DNA of 39,804 bases. Source: JAJFVC01 sp039698075 (GTDB lineage: Bacteria > Planctomycetota > Planctomycetia > Pirellulales > Thermoguttaceae). The stretch covers positions 1 through 39,804 of the forward strand of contig JBDKTJ010000188.1 in assembly GCA_039698075.1 (NCBI GenBank). Reading direction: 5' to 3'. A program made the translations under genes and the position numbers. A model generated the notes under the pieces. That model made no database searches, had not been told where the DNA came from, and worked only from the letters and a program-made list of their open reading frames with translations. This document shows, piece by piece, positions 23,450-31,661 of this stretch (positions within the stretch are counted from its first letter, which is position 1; each line of letters opens with the position of its first letter).

Positions 23450-25012
23450 ATGGTTGAAACTCCCGACAATGCCGAAAGCAATTTCGACGTCACGACGTGC
23501 GTGCTGGCCGAAGCCGTCGCCGAGTTCGTCTGTTTGGCTTCGTCCCACGGCGAGCCGTTTTATGTCAACACGGCGGGCCGCCGGATGGTCGGGCTGGATC
23601 AGCAACAATCGACGTCGTCCGTCAACTTGCGAGATCTCTATGACGAACCGTCGTGGAGCGAAATGCGCAACGTGGCGGAGCCCGCCGTCAATCGGACGGG
23701 CCGTTGGAGCGGCCGAAGTCGCCTGCGCCACCTGCAAACCGGCGACTGGATCGACGTCGAAACGCAGATGTTTCGCGTCCGACCGGTCGACGCCGGCCGA
23801 CCTACCTTGCTGGTGATCGTGCATCGTCGGGTTGATGATCTATCGCCCAACGTCTCGGCCGCATTGGCCGAGGCCCAGGCTCGCAAGCGATCCATCTTGG
23901 AGTCGTCGCTCGATCCGATCATTACGCTCAACCATCAAGGGGTCATCACCGAATTCAACAAAGCGGCGGAACTGACCTTTGGGCATCCGCGTGAAACGGT
24001 TTTGGGCACGCGGCCCTCCGACGTGTTGTTCCCGCCGGCCACCAGCGCCGACCAGCAAGACCGCATCGATCGTTACCTGAACTTGGGCGAAGGATCGCTC
24101 TTGGGCCAGCGCGTCGAGGTCACGGCGGTTCGGGCCAATGGCGAAACGTTCGACGCCGAGATGGCCATGACGATCAGCCGCGAAGAGGGCGAGCCCGTCA
24201 TGACCTTTTTCGTGCGCGACATCAGCCGCCGCAAAAAGGCCGAACAAGAACAAGCCCGATATGCTATGGAATTGGAGCGTTCGAACCGTGAATTAGAGCA
24301 GTTTGCCTACGTAGCCTCGCACGATCTTCAAGAGCCGTTGCGAAAAATCCGGACCTTCGGCGACCGACTGCTGGGACTTTGCGCCGACAAGCTCGAAACG
24401 CCGGCCGCTGAGTGCGTCCAACGCATGCAATCCGCCGCCGAGCGGATGCAATCGCTGATCGACGGACTGCTGTCGCTTTCCCGCGTGACCACGCAGGGCC
24501 AGCAGTTTGAACCCGTCGATCTTGAAAAGGTCGTTAAGGAAGTGGTCTCAGATCTCGATGCGCAGATCGAACGACTTGGCGGACGGGTCGAAGTGGGGCG
24601 ACTGCCGACGATCCAAGCCGATCCGCTGCAAATGCGGCAATTGCTCCAAAACCTGATCACCAACGGGCTGAAGTTTCACCGAGTCGAGGAGCCGCCGCTC
24701 GTGCGAGTCGAAGGTCGGCTGTTGCCCGAGCGTCGCCACCGCGGCGACGGCGATGCCGCTCGCGCCGAGCAATGCCGCATCGTCGTCGAGGACAACGGCA
24801 TCGGCTTCGACGAAAAGTATCGAGACCGGATTTTCGGAGTCTTTCAGCGATTGCATCCGCGAGACGTGTTCGAAGGCACCGGCATCGGGCTGGCGCTGTG
24901 TCAGAAAATCGTGAACCGTCACGGCGGGCAGATCATCGCCCACAGCCAGCCCGGCCAAGGCAGTAAGTTTGAAGTGTTGTTGCCGATCAGCCATTCCAGA
25001 CCGCAACGGTAG
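23450..25012 (+). CDS. PAS-domain sensor histidine kinase
   Basis: A cytoplasmic kinase of 520 aa with no membrane segment. Two PAS-type domains precede the kinase, at about residues 18-125 and 145-260 (the second with SSLDPIITLNHQGVITEFNKAAE and RDISRRKKAE). The dimerisation box is ASHDLQEPLRKI with the phospho-acceptor His291. The ATP-binding part has LLQNLITNGLKF (N box), VEDNGIGFDEKYRDRIFGVFQRLH (G1/F) and GTGIGLALCQKIVNRHGG (G2). This HDLQEPLRK type often pairs with Rcp1-like single receivers, and exactly such a gene follows after 6 nt. ATG 23450 is chosen over GTG 23441 because of the adjacent GGGTGGG. What its PAS domains sense cannot be read from the sequence. Confidence 0.93.
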   Translation: MVETPDNAESNFDVTTCVLAEAVAEFVCLASSHGEPFYVNTAGRRMVGLDQQQSTSSVNLRDLYDEPSWSEMRNVAEPAVNRTGRWSGRSRLRHLQTGDWIDVETQMFRVRPVDAGRPTLLVIVHRRVDDLSPNVSAALAEAQARKRSILESSLDPIITLNHQGVITEFNKAAELTFGHPRETVLGTRPSDVLFPPATSADQQDRIDRYLNLGEGSLLGQRVEVTAVRANGETFDAEMAMTISREEGEPVMTFFVRDISRRKKAEQEQARYAMELERSNRELEQFAYVASHDLQEPLRKIRTFGDRLLGLCADKLETPAAECVQRMQSAAERMQSLIDGLLSLSRVTTQGQQFEPVDLEKVVKEVVSDLDAQIERLGGRVEVGRLPTIQADPLQMRQLLQNLITNGLKFHRVEEPPLVRVEGRLLPERRHRGDGDAARAEQCRIVVEDNGIGFDEKYRDRIFGVFQRLHPRDVFEGTGIGLALCQKIVNRHGGQIIAHSQPGQGSKFEVLLPISHSRPQR

Positions 25013-25018
25013 TTTCCA

Positions 25019-25471
25019 ATGTCCACCATCGCCCAGTGCCGAACGATTCTGATGGCCGACGACGACGGCGAGGACTGCGCGTTGGTCCGCGACGCCTTGT
25101 GCGAAGGTGGCCGGTCGTGCGACGTTCGGTTCGTGCGCAACGGCGAGGAGTTGTTCGACTACCTGCTGCGTCGCGGAGAATATGAGGAGGAGCGAAGTTC
25201 GCCGCCGCCGGATCTGATTTTGCTGGACCTTAAAATGCCCTGCAAGGACGGCCGCGAGGTGCTTCGGGAAATCAAGTCGGACCCGCAGTTGCGGCGCATT
25301 CCCGTGGTCGTGCTGACCACTTCAACCGCGGAGGCCGACATCGTCGCTTGCTACGACCTTGGGGTCAACTCCTACCTGACCAAGCCGACAACGTTCCGGC
25401 GGCTGGTCGACCTGCTTCAAACGGTGACGCAATATTGGTTCGAAACGGCGGAGCTGCCGCCCAGATCGTGA
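25019..25471 (+). CDS. Single-domain response regulator (Rcp1-like)
   Basis: A 150-aa stand-alone receiver. The acidic pocket is ADDDGED, the phosphorylated Asp70 is in LILLDLKMPCKDGREVL, the signalling Thr is in VVVLTTS, and the conserved Lys is in SYLTKPTTF. A loop of about ten residues before the LILLDL strand (RRGEYEEERSSPPPD) is typical of Rcp1-type regulators. There is no output domain, so it likely passes phosphate onwards or binds a partner protein. It is tightly packed between the kinase (6 nt) and the next regulator (1 nt), pointing to one signalling operon. Confidence 0.94.
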   Translation: MSTIAQCRTILMADDDGEDCALVRDALCEGGRSCDVRFVRNGEELFDYLLRRGEYEEERSSPPPDLILLDLKMPCKDGREVLREIKSDPQLRRIPVVVLTTSTAEADIVACYDLGVNSYLTKPTTFRRLVDLLQTVTQYWFETAELPPRS

Positions 25472-25472
25472 C

Positions 25473-26612
25473 ATGATCGAAAAACGCCTAAAAATCCTTC
25501 TCGTCGAAGATGATCCGGAAGACGTCTGGATCATGCGCAGTCTGCTCGGCGATCGGTGGGACACGCCGTTCGACATGGCGCAGGTCGAATTGCTTTCGAC
25601 CGCCATCGAACGTTGCAGCGAGGAGTCGTTTGACATTATTTTGCTCGACCTCAGCCTGCCCGATAGCCGAGGGTTGGAAACGTTTTTCGCCATGCACGCG
25701 CACGCAGGCGAGGTGCCGATCGTGGTGCTTTCCGGCCACAACGACGAGCGAAGCGCTGTGAAGGCCGTGCAGGCCGGCGCGCAAGACTATTTGGTCAAGG
25801 GCCAGGTCAATGACCATCTGTTGATTCGCTCGATTCGCTATGCCATTGAGCGCAGCCGTCGCCGGCACGCTGAAGAGGTGATGCGGGACACGTCCGAGGA
25901 GTTTCGCGCCGCCCAGGAGATCCAGCAGCGGCTGTATCCCGCCGAACCTCCGTCGCTTCGCGGGTTCGACATCGCCGGAGCCCTGTATCCGACCAAGGCG
26001 ACGGCCGGAGACTATTTTGATTTCATTCCGATGCTCAACGACTGCCTGGGCGTTGTGGTGGGCGACGTCAGCAGTCACGGCATGGGACCGGCGCTGTTGA
26101 TGTCCGAGACCCGGGCTTGCCTACGTACGTTGGTGCAAATCCACACGGATGTCGGCGAGATACTGACCCGCGCCAATCGCGTATTGGCCGGCGATACCAG
26201 CGATCTTCACTTCGTCACGTTGGCCATGGCCCGACTCGACCCGAGCGACCGCTCCATGGTCTACGCCAGCGCCGGACAGCGAGGATATTTGCTTCGCTCC
26301 GGCTTGGAGACGACCATCCTGGACAGCACAAGCATGCCGCTCGGCGTGCGGTCCGACACCGTGGTGCCGACGGCGCCGCCCGTTGCGCTTCAGTCGGGCG
26401 ATCTCTTCACGTTCTTCACCGACGGTGTCCCGGAAGCCGAGTCGCCGGGGCGAGTCCGTTTTGGCGTCGCCCGAGCGCTGGAGACGATTCGATCGGAGCG
26501 AGAACGGCCGGCCAAGCAGATTGTTGAAACCATTCATCAGGAGTTGCTCGGCTTTTGTCGCACTCAGCCCCCGGGCGACGATGTGACCATTGTTGTGGTC
26601 AAAGTGTTGTAG
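25473..26612 (+). CDS. Response regulator with PP2C-type (RsbU/SpoIIE) phosphatase output
   Basis: A 379-aa protein. An N-terminal receiver (VEDDPED at 11-17, phospho-acceptor Asp59 in LLDLSLPD, switch region VVLSGH, Lys in YLVKGQ) is joined by a helical linker to a PPM/PP2C phosphatase. The phosphatase metal-site motifs are TAGDYFDF, VVVGDVSSHGMGPALLM, FTDGVPEA and PGDDVTIVVVK. Such proteins dephosphorylate anti-sigma-factor antagonists in partner-switching pathways, but no STAS or anti-sigma gene lies in this window, so the target is unknown. It begins one base after the previous stop codon and is followed by the TPR gene after 23 nt. Confidence 0.94.
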   Translation: MIEKRLKILLVEDDPEDVWIMRSLLGDRWDTPFDMAQVELLSTAIERCSEESFDIILLDLSLPDSRGLETFFAMHAHAGEVPIVVLSGHNDERSAVKAVQAGAQDYLVKGQVNDHLLIRSIRYAIERSRRRHAEEVMRDTSEEFRAAQEIQQRLYPAEPPSLRGFDIAGALYPTKATAGDYFDFIPMLNDCLGVVVGDVSSHGMGPALLMSETRACLRTLVQIHTDVGEILTRANRVLAGDTSDLHFVTLAMARLDPSDRSMVYASAGQRGYLLRSGLETTILDSTSMPLGVRSDTVVPTAPPVALQSGDLFTFFTDGVPEAESPGRVRFGVARALETIRSERERPAKQIVETIHQELLGFCRTQPPGDDVTIVVVKVL

Positions 26613-26635
26613 AAGAAACCGTTCACGGAAAAGGA

Positions 26636-28336
26636 ATGCCAATCGTGCAAACATCTTATGGGTCGCGTTGGATCGCGACTTGGACGTTCAGCGTGGTTTC
26701 GTTGGTTGTCTGCGCCGGCCAATCATCGGCCCAGGCCCCAAAGACTCGACTTGGCGTCGGCTTGCGAGCGTCGGACCGCGATTCGGAAAAGCCATGGATC
26801 AAGGGCCGGGAGTCCAAAGAAAAACAGGACGACGCCTCCGATGACAGCCCGGCGGCCGAGACGTATCGCCAAGGCGTCGACGCGCTGGATAAGGACGAAA
26901 CCGATGCAGCCGTGGCGCTGTTGAGCCGCGCGATTCAGCTTGACCCGAAATACGCTCCCGCCTACTGCGATCGCGGCCTGGCGCTGACCATGCTGGGCGA
27001 ATTAGACAAAGCCGTGGCCGACCTGAGCATGGCGATTCGACTGGCGCCCGGCGGCGCGCGATCGTATTTCAATCGTGGATTCGCCCGATTTCAACAAGGC
27101 GAACTGGAAAAGGCCGTGGCCGACTACACCGAAGCCATCCGGCTGCATTCCGGCTACGCCGAAGCCTACCGCGACCGAGGGTACGTGCGAATGCTTCAAA
27201 GCGACGTGGCCGGCGCCTTGGCCGATTTGAACTTTGCCGTTCGGCTCTCGCCCAAGGATCCCGCCGCGTACACGAGCCGCGGCAAGGCGTGGTCCGAAAT
27301 CGGCGAGTGGGAAGCCGCCATCGCCGATTATGGCCGAGCCATTCAACTTGACCCGAAGCACGCCGAAACATGGTGCGATCGCGCCGAGGCCAAAACCTTG
27401 CAGGGCGATTACCTCGACGCGATGGCCGATGCGGAACAGGCCTTGAAACTTGCGCCCGACGATCCTGCAAACCATTTTACCCGCGGATTCGCTTATCTAA
27501 AAAGCGGCGAGCCGGGCAAGTCCGTCGCCGACTTTGACGAAGCGATTCGCCTCGATCCGCAGTTTGGCGAAGCCTATCGCGAACGCGGTCGTTGCCGGAT
27601 GATTCAAAAGAACCTGGACTCGGCCCTGACGGATCTGAACAAGGCGATCGAGTTGGTGCCGAACGATTACGAGGCGTTTTGCTGCCGCGGCCGCGTCTAT
27701 CGACGAATCGGCGATCAGGACAAGGCCATGGCGGACTTCAATCAGGCGATCAAGCTCAACGGGGCGTTCGCCGAAGCGCATTTTCAACGTGCCGCGATGT
27801 TCGCCGCCAAAAAGGATTTCGAGCAGGCGCTGGCCGACTACAAACAGGTGATCCGAATCGACCCGACGGTGGTCGGCATCGGCAAAGATCGAGCACGGTC
27901 GGACGATGAAAAAACCGAGCGAGCCGCCGTGGCGGAACAATTGGAGTCGCTCCTGTCGAAGGCCAAATCCGAGGCACAGATCCATTCCCACCAAGGCGCG
28001 ACGCTGCACAAAAATGGAGACCTAGATCGCGCAATCGCCGAATACGACAAGGCGTTGGATCTCTATCCGCGGCTGGCCGAGGTCTATTACAATCGCGGCT
28101 TGGCCTATCGCAAGAAAGGCCAGTTGCCACAGGCCGTGGCCGATTACACGCAAGCGATTCGCTTGGACCCCAAATATGTGGCCGCGTACGCCAATCGTGG
28201 ATTCGCCTACTATAAGCAAGGCGCACTCGATCGGGCAATGGTCGACTTCGACAAGATTCTTCAACTCGATCCGACCAACGCCGACGCAAAAAAGAGTCGG
28301 GAAACGATTCTCAAATTGCAGGCTGGCGGCGATTGA
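26636..28336 (+). CDS. Exported tetratricopeptide-repeat protein
   Basis: A 566-aa protein with an N-terminal signal segment (RWIATWTFSVVSLVVCAGQSSAQA, about residues 10-33) and roughly twelve TPR units from about residue 80 to the end. Most units show the A-I-x-L-D/N-P signature, such as AIQLDPKYAPAYCDRGLAL and AIRLDPQFGEAYRERGRCR. A spacer (KDRARSDDEKTERAAVAEQ) splits the array into a long first block and a short second block. TPR arrays bind other proteins, and the location after the kinase/phosphatase genes suggests a periplasmic scaffold linked to that pathway, which is inference. ATG 26636 has AAGGA immediately upstream; GTG 26645, with better spacing, is an alternative. Confidence 0.88.
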   Translation: MPIVQTSYGSRWIATWTFSVVSLVVCAGQSSAQAPKTRLGVGLRASDRDSEKPWIKGRESKEKQDDASDDSPAAETYRQGVDALDKDETDAAVALLSRAIQLDPKYAPAYCDRGLALTMLGELDKAVADLSMAIRLAPGGARSYFNRGFARFQQGELEKAVADYTEAIRLHSGYAEAYRDRGYVRMLQSDVAGALADLNFAVRLSPKDPAAYTSRGKAWSEIGEWEAAIADYGRAIQLDPKHAETWCDRAEAKTLQGDYLDAMADAEQALKLAPDDPANHFTRGFAYLKSGEPGKSVADFDEAIRLDPQFGEAYRERGRCRMIQKNLDSALTDLNKAIELVPNDYEAFCCRGRVYRRIGDQDKAMADFNQAIKLNGAFAEAHFQRAAMFAAKKDFEQALADYKQVIRIDPTVVGIGKDRARSDDEKTERAAVAEQLESLLSKAKSEAQIHSHQGATLHKNGDLDRAIAEYDKALDLYPRLAEVYYNRGLAYRKKGQLPQAVADYTQAIRLDPKYVAAYANRGFAYYKQGALDRAMVDFDKILQLDPTNADAKKSRETILKLQAGGD

Positions 28337-28409
28337 GATTTCGTTCTCCGGGAACGGTCGCCAACTCCATCACGATCGACCACGACATCGATACAGGTCA
28401 AAACGCAAA

Positions 28410-30365
28410 TCAGGTGGAGCCGACCGTCGTGGAGTTGACCAGCGACCCAAACGCCTCGGCTGACGGAACGAACGCCGCCGACGGAAACTCGTCGGCCAAG
28501 ACCATCGGTTCGTCGGGATTCTGCTGGAGGATTTGTCGAGCCGCTTCGTGGTGGACTAGGAAAATGGCCAACAGCGTCGGGTCGAACTGAGTGCCGGATC
28601 CCTGCGCCAAATACTCCAAAACTTCGTCCTCGGGCAGCGCCGAACGGTACACCCGATCGTGACTCAACGCGTCGTAAACATCCACGATGCTGACAATGCG
28701 GGCGGCCTCGGGGATGTCCGTGCCGGCCAGACCCTTCGGGTAGCCAGAACCGTCCCAGCGTTCATGATGGGCCAGCGCGATGTTGTGGGCCATCTGCAAA
28801 ATCGGCGAAATCGAACCATCCAGCATCCTTGCACCAATCAGCGTGTGGGTCTTCATGATCTCGAACTCGGCCGGCGTCAATTTGTCCGGTTTCCGCAAGA
28901 TTGCGTCCGGAATGCCGATCTTTCCGACGTCGTGCATTGGCGCCGCCAGCCGCAATACCTTGGCGGCCGTTTCCGACCAGCCGGCCTCCCGGGCGAGCAT
29001 TTCGCTCAGCAAACCGGTGCGCTTGATGTGCGTGCCGGTCTCTTCATCGCGGCAAAGCGAAGCCGCCACGAGCCGCTCGATGGTTTCTTCATGGGCGGCC
29101 CTCAGCGCCCGTGTCTTCGCCTCTTGCGATTGTCGCAGTTGATCGTCCTTTTTTCGCAGTTCCAACGTCCGTTCGGTCGCCAGCCGCTCAATTTGCTCAG
29201 TCCGTGTCATCCACGCCCAGGCGCGCGTCGTGGCCAAATAGGTCATCACCAGTCCGATCGCCAAAACAATCCACGACCGCCAGCCGGCATCAGGAGCGAA
29301 GAATTGAGCTGCGGGCGTGCAGACCAATTGCCACGAACGATGACCGAATTTGAGCGACCCGACAAAATGCAGACCGGCGGGATGAAGCGACGGCTTCGCG
29401 GCAAAAGAACCGCTTTCCAAAGCATGGGACGCCTCCATGCTTTCCGACCGTTGCGAACCCGCCCAGTGATTCTGACGGCCCTTGGTCTCTCTCGGCTGTC
29501 TGAACATGCGCGAGCGATGATAGTAGAGCAACGTTGGATCCTCAGGCGACGTCGTGTCATACACGGCCACGTTAATGCCATGGGGACCGCTCGCGTAGCT
29601 CATCGCGTTGTCGACCAGATCGTCAAGCTGGCACAATCCCACCAACACCCCCCTCAAATTCTTCCGACGTTCGGCGACGGTATGCGTGTGCTCCGGATCA
29701 TGATATACGGGCAAGAATGTCTGCACCATGCGGGAATCCAGTCCGATCCTGCTCAGGTCGATACATTGGCTGGCTACGAATCGGTCCGTGTCGCGACACT
29801 CCGCAATCGCGCTCCGCAAAACCGGGTCCGCCTCGAAATCCCAACCGAGCCTCGCCTGAAAACCGGACCTCGTGCCAGCGTAGAGAATTGGAAAATACAC
29901 GTCGCGACGTTTCGCCGCAATCAACCGTCCTTGAGAGTCGGGCTCAACGATTCGATAGTCGGGCAGTCCCTCGCGTCGAACAGATTCCACGAAACTTGCA
30001 CGCTGATCGCCGCCCACGCGAGGCGCCCATTGCAGCACTTTCAACGAGGGCACATAAGTCAGAATCGACTCGACGCACAACGAAAACTCACGCTGCGATA
30101 CCTGACGCGAACCGTAATAGTCTTGCCGAACAAAATCGTGCGCCATCTCGAATCGTTCGGTTGCGAGACGAATGGCTTCGATGAAATGCTGGGATGCAAA
30201 GTTTAGCTCTTCCTGCTGATCGCGGTTTTCCCAACGGCGAGTCACGACAAACAACCCCAGCGAAAGCCCCAAACCGATGCCCAGAATCAGCGAAATCGGC
30301 AGCCAACGATTCGACCATTGGCGATTCCATCGCGCGAAAAAATATCCTTGAAAAGGAATTGCCAT
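28410..30365 (-). CDS. Membrane HD-GYP phosphodiesterase with extracytoplasmic sensor (CHASE-like)
   Basis: Likely degrades cyclic di-GMP in response to an extracytoplasmic signal; 651 aa. A first membrane helix (about 22-42) is followed by a periplasmic domain to about residue 365 that resembles CHASE sensors (YVPSLKVLQWAPRV, FPILYAG, GWDFEADPVLRSA). The second helix is WIVLAIGLVMTYLATT. A coiled-coil linker (TERTLELRKKDDQLRQSQEAK) then leads to the HD-GYP domain, with HDVGKIGIP (His478-Asp479) and HHERWDGSGYP (533-543) both intact. A short tail with no known domain closes the protein. ATG 30365 is preferred over TTG 30377. It converges with the TPR gene, 73 nt apart, with no terminator apparent between them. 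Confidence 0.93.
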   Translation of the reverse strand: MAIPFQGYFFARWNRQWSNRWLPISLILGIGLGLSLGLFVVTRRWENRDQQEELNFASQHFIEAIRLATERFEMAHDFVRQDYYGSRQVSQREFSLCVESILTYVPSLKVLQWAPRVGGDQRASFVESVRREGLPDYRIVEPDSQGRLIAAKRRDVYFPILYAGTRSGFQARLGWDFEADPVLRSAIAECRDTDRFVASQCIDLSRIGLDSRMVQTFLPVYHDPEHTHTVAERRKNLRGVLVGLCQLDDLVDNAMSYASGPHGINVAVYDTTSPEDPTLLYYHRSRMFRQPRETKGRQNHWAGSQRSESMEASHALESGSFAAKPSLHPAGLHFVGSLKFGHRSWQLVCTPAAQFFAPDAGWRSWIVLAIGLVMTYLATTRAWAWMTRTEQIERLATERTLELRKKDDQLRQSQEAKTRALRAAHEETIERLVAASLCRDEETGTHIKRTGLLSEMLAREAGWSETAAKVLRLAAPMHDVGKIGIPDAILRKPDKLTPAEFEIMKTHTLIGARMLDGSISPILQMAHNIALAHHERWDGSGYPKGLAGTDIPEAARIVSIVDVYDALSHDRVYRSALPEDEVLEYLAQGSGTQFDPTLLAIFLVHHEAARQILQQNPDEPMVLADEFPSAAFVPSAEAFGSLVNSTTVGST

Positions 30366-30625
30366 GACTATGGACAACCTACGTGTTTACTGAGGCTCGC
30401 CATCGCGCAGACTCGGGGGAATCTACTCCTCAATGGTGGTTATACAACCATAGCACGCCTGGAGGCGACATGTGAAAGGTGACGAAGACCTCGCCGATAC
30501 AGCAGGATATCGGATAACCACGTGTGGGGGGGTACGCAAAAAGAAATGCGTATTCCAAGGTCATTGGCCTCCCAGCCGCTCCGGGTTATGGCGATCCGTT
30601 CAGTCCGGAAAACATCGGTCGAACG

Positions 30626-31324
30626 TCAGCCGCCCGCCCTGCAAAGATACTGAATCATCGCGGCGTTCGAGTTCGTGATGCGTTGGATCTGAAACCCCGC
30701 GCGAGTCAAAAGTCCTTCCATGATCCAATCGAGCGTGCTGAACTCCTTGACGAGATGTCCGCAGGCGTTCTCTCGCATTGCTCGCGGCATCGCCTCGACG
30801 TAGGCGTCGAACTGCCAGCGAGGGTCGGGCTGCTTCGATGAGAAGACCACGTCGCCCAACAGAAAAAGTCCGCCGGGTTTTAACGCGCGTCGAATGTTGG
30901 CCAACGCCACGGCTTTCCACAGGTCGGGCAAATGGTGCAGCACGGCCATCGAAACGGCCGCGTCGAACGTGGCCGGCGCGGCGGCAAACGTCAGAAAGCC
31001 GGCGTGGCGAAACGTGATCGCGACCAGCTCTTTCGACTTTGCACGCTGCTGGGCATATTGCAGCATCGCCGGCGAAACGTCGACGGCAGTGACGCGAAGG
31101 CCCCGCTGCGCCGCCGCGATGGCAAAATGGCCCGTTCCGGTTCCCATCTCCAAAACGTGCGACCCGTTCGGCAGCGCGAGGCTGTCCAGAATTGTCGCGT
31201 CTTCGGCCGCCAGATCGCGAAACTCGCCGATTCGCGTCTCGTAGCGTTCGACCACGGTGGCGTCGGCGAAGTTGGTGTTGACCTGTTGGAACTCATTGCG
31301 TTGCCAAGCGGGCTGCTCAGGCAT
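30626..31324 (-). CDS. SAM-dependent class I methyltransferase
   Basis: A 232-aa soluble methyltransferase of the UbiE/methyltransf_11 type. The SAM-binding motif I is VLEMGTGTGHFAIAAA, followed by VTAVDVSPAMLQYAQQRA (motif II, acidic Asp). The post-II block FDAAVSMAVLHHLPDLWKAV and the LKPGGLFLLGDVVFS segment are typical. The C-terminal part (STLDWIMEGLLTRAGFQIQRITNSNAAMIQYLCR) follows the same fold. The substrate cannot be predicted. ATG 31324 has GGAAGGAT upstream (31331-31338). An intrinsic terminator ends right before this ribosome-binding site, so expression may depend on attenuation or on another promoter. The 260 nt downstream to the HD-GYP gene contain no gene. Confidence 0.9.
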   Translation of the reverse strand: MPEQPAWQRNEFQQVNTNFADATVVERYETRIGEFRDLAAEDATILDSLALPNGSHVLEMGTGTGHFAIAAAQRGLRVTAVDVSPAMLQYAQQRAKSKELVAITFRHAGFLTFAAAPATFDAAVSMAVLHHLPDLWKAVALANIRRALKPGGLFLLGDVVFSSKQPDPRWQFDAYVEAMPRAMRENACGHLVKEFSTLDWIMEGLLTRAGFQIQRITNSNAAMIQYLCRAGG

Positions 31325-31339
31325 GGGAGAATCCTTCCA

Positions 31340-31380
31340 CAAAACAAAAGGGCCCGACCTTCACAAAGAAAGGCCGGGCC
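31340..31380 (-). terminator. Rho-independent terminator (minus strand) directly before the methyltransferase
   Basis: Arms 31370-31380 and 31351-31361 form an 11-bp stem with one G-U pair and an 8-nt loop, followed on the minus strand by CTTTTGTTTTG. It can end the transcript of the upstream minus-strand genes (last stop at 31662), or act as an attenuator, since the methyltransferase ribosome-binding site begins at once after the U-tract. Confidence 0.7.
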
Positions 31381-31661
31381 TGGGGGGGGAACACGTATGC
31401 GTTTCTGGAACCGCGGCAAATCGGCTCATGCCGCGGTGAATCCTATGTACCGTCGCTGAGGATCGGCTTCCGTGCCCCCATTCAATCGACGATCAACTCG
31501 CTGAGGCTCAACTATCAGGTTGCGTTGTTTGAAACTCGCCATGAATAGTTATCGCCACGCTGCGAGAAAAATTACTAAAAATTTCAGTCGGCGGTCAGAA
31601 GCGTCAGATCGGGCACGCTCGGCACAATGCGTCGGCGGCGGAACAAACCGGAGAGCTTGCC
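31381..31661 (-). other. Gene-free stretch with a second hairpin and a 22-codon ORF
   Basis: A perfect 9-bp stem ACCGCGGCA/TGCCGCGGT (31410-31437) lies on the minus strand before the terminator. An ATG at 31429 within it opens a 22-codon frame (MSRFAAVPETHTCSPPRPGLSL) that stops at 31361, inside the terminator stem. This arrangement resembles leader-peptide attenuation, but no codon run typical of such peptides is seen and the ORF may be chance. Nothing else is apparent in this stretch. Confidence 0.35.

Noticed and set aside
28659..30206. 515-codon plus-strand frame opposite the HD-GYP gene
   Set aside because: The minus-strand product has both HD-GYP motifs, while the plus frame is Arg/Pro-rich with no domain.
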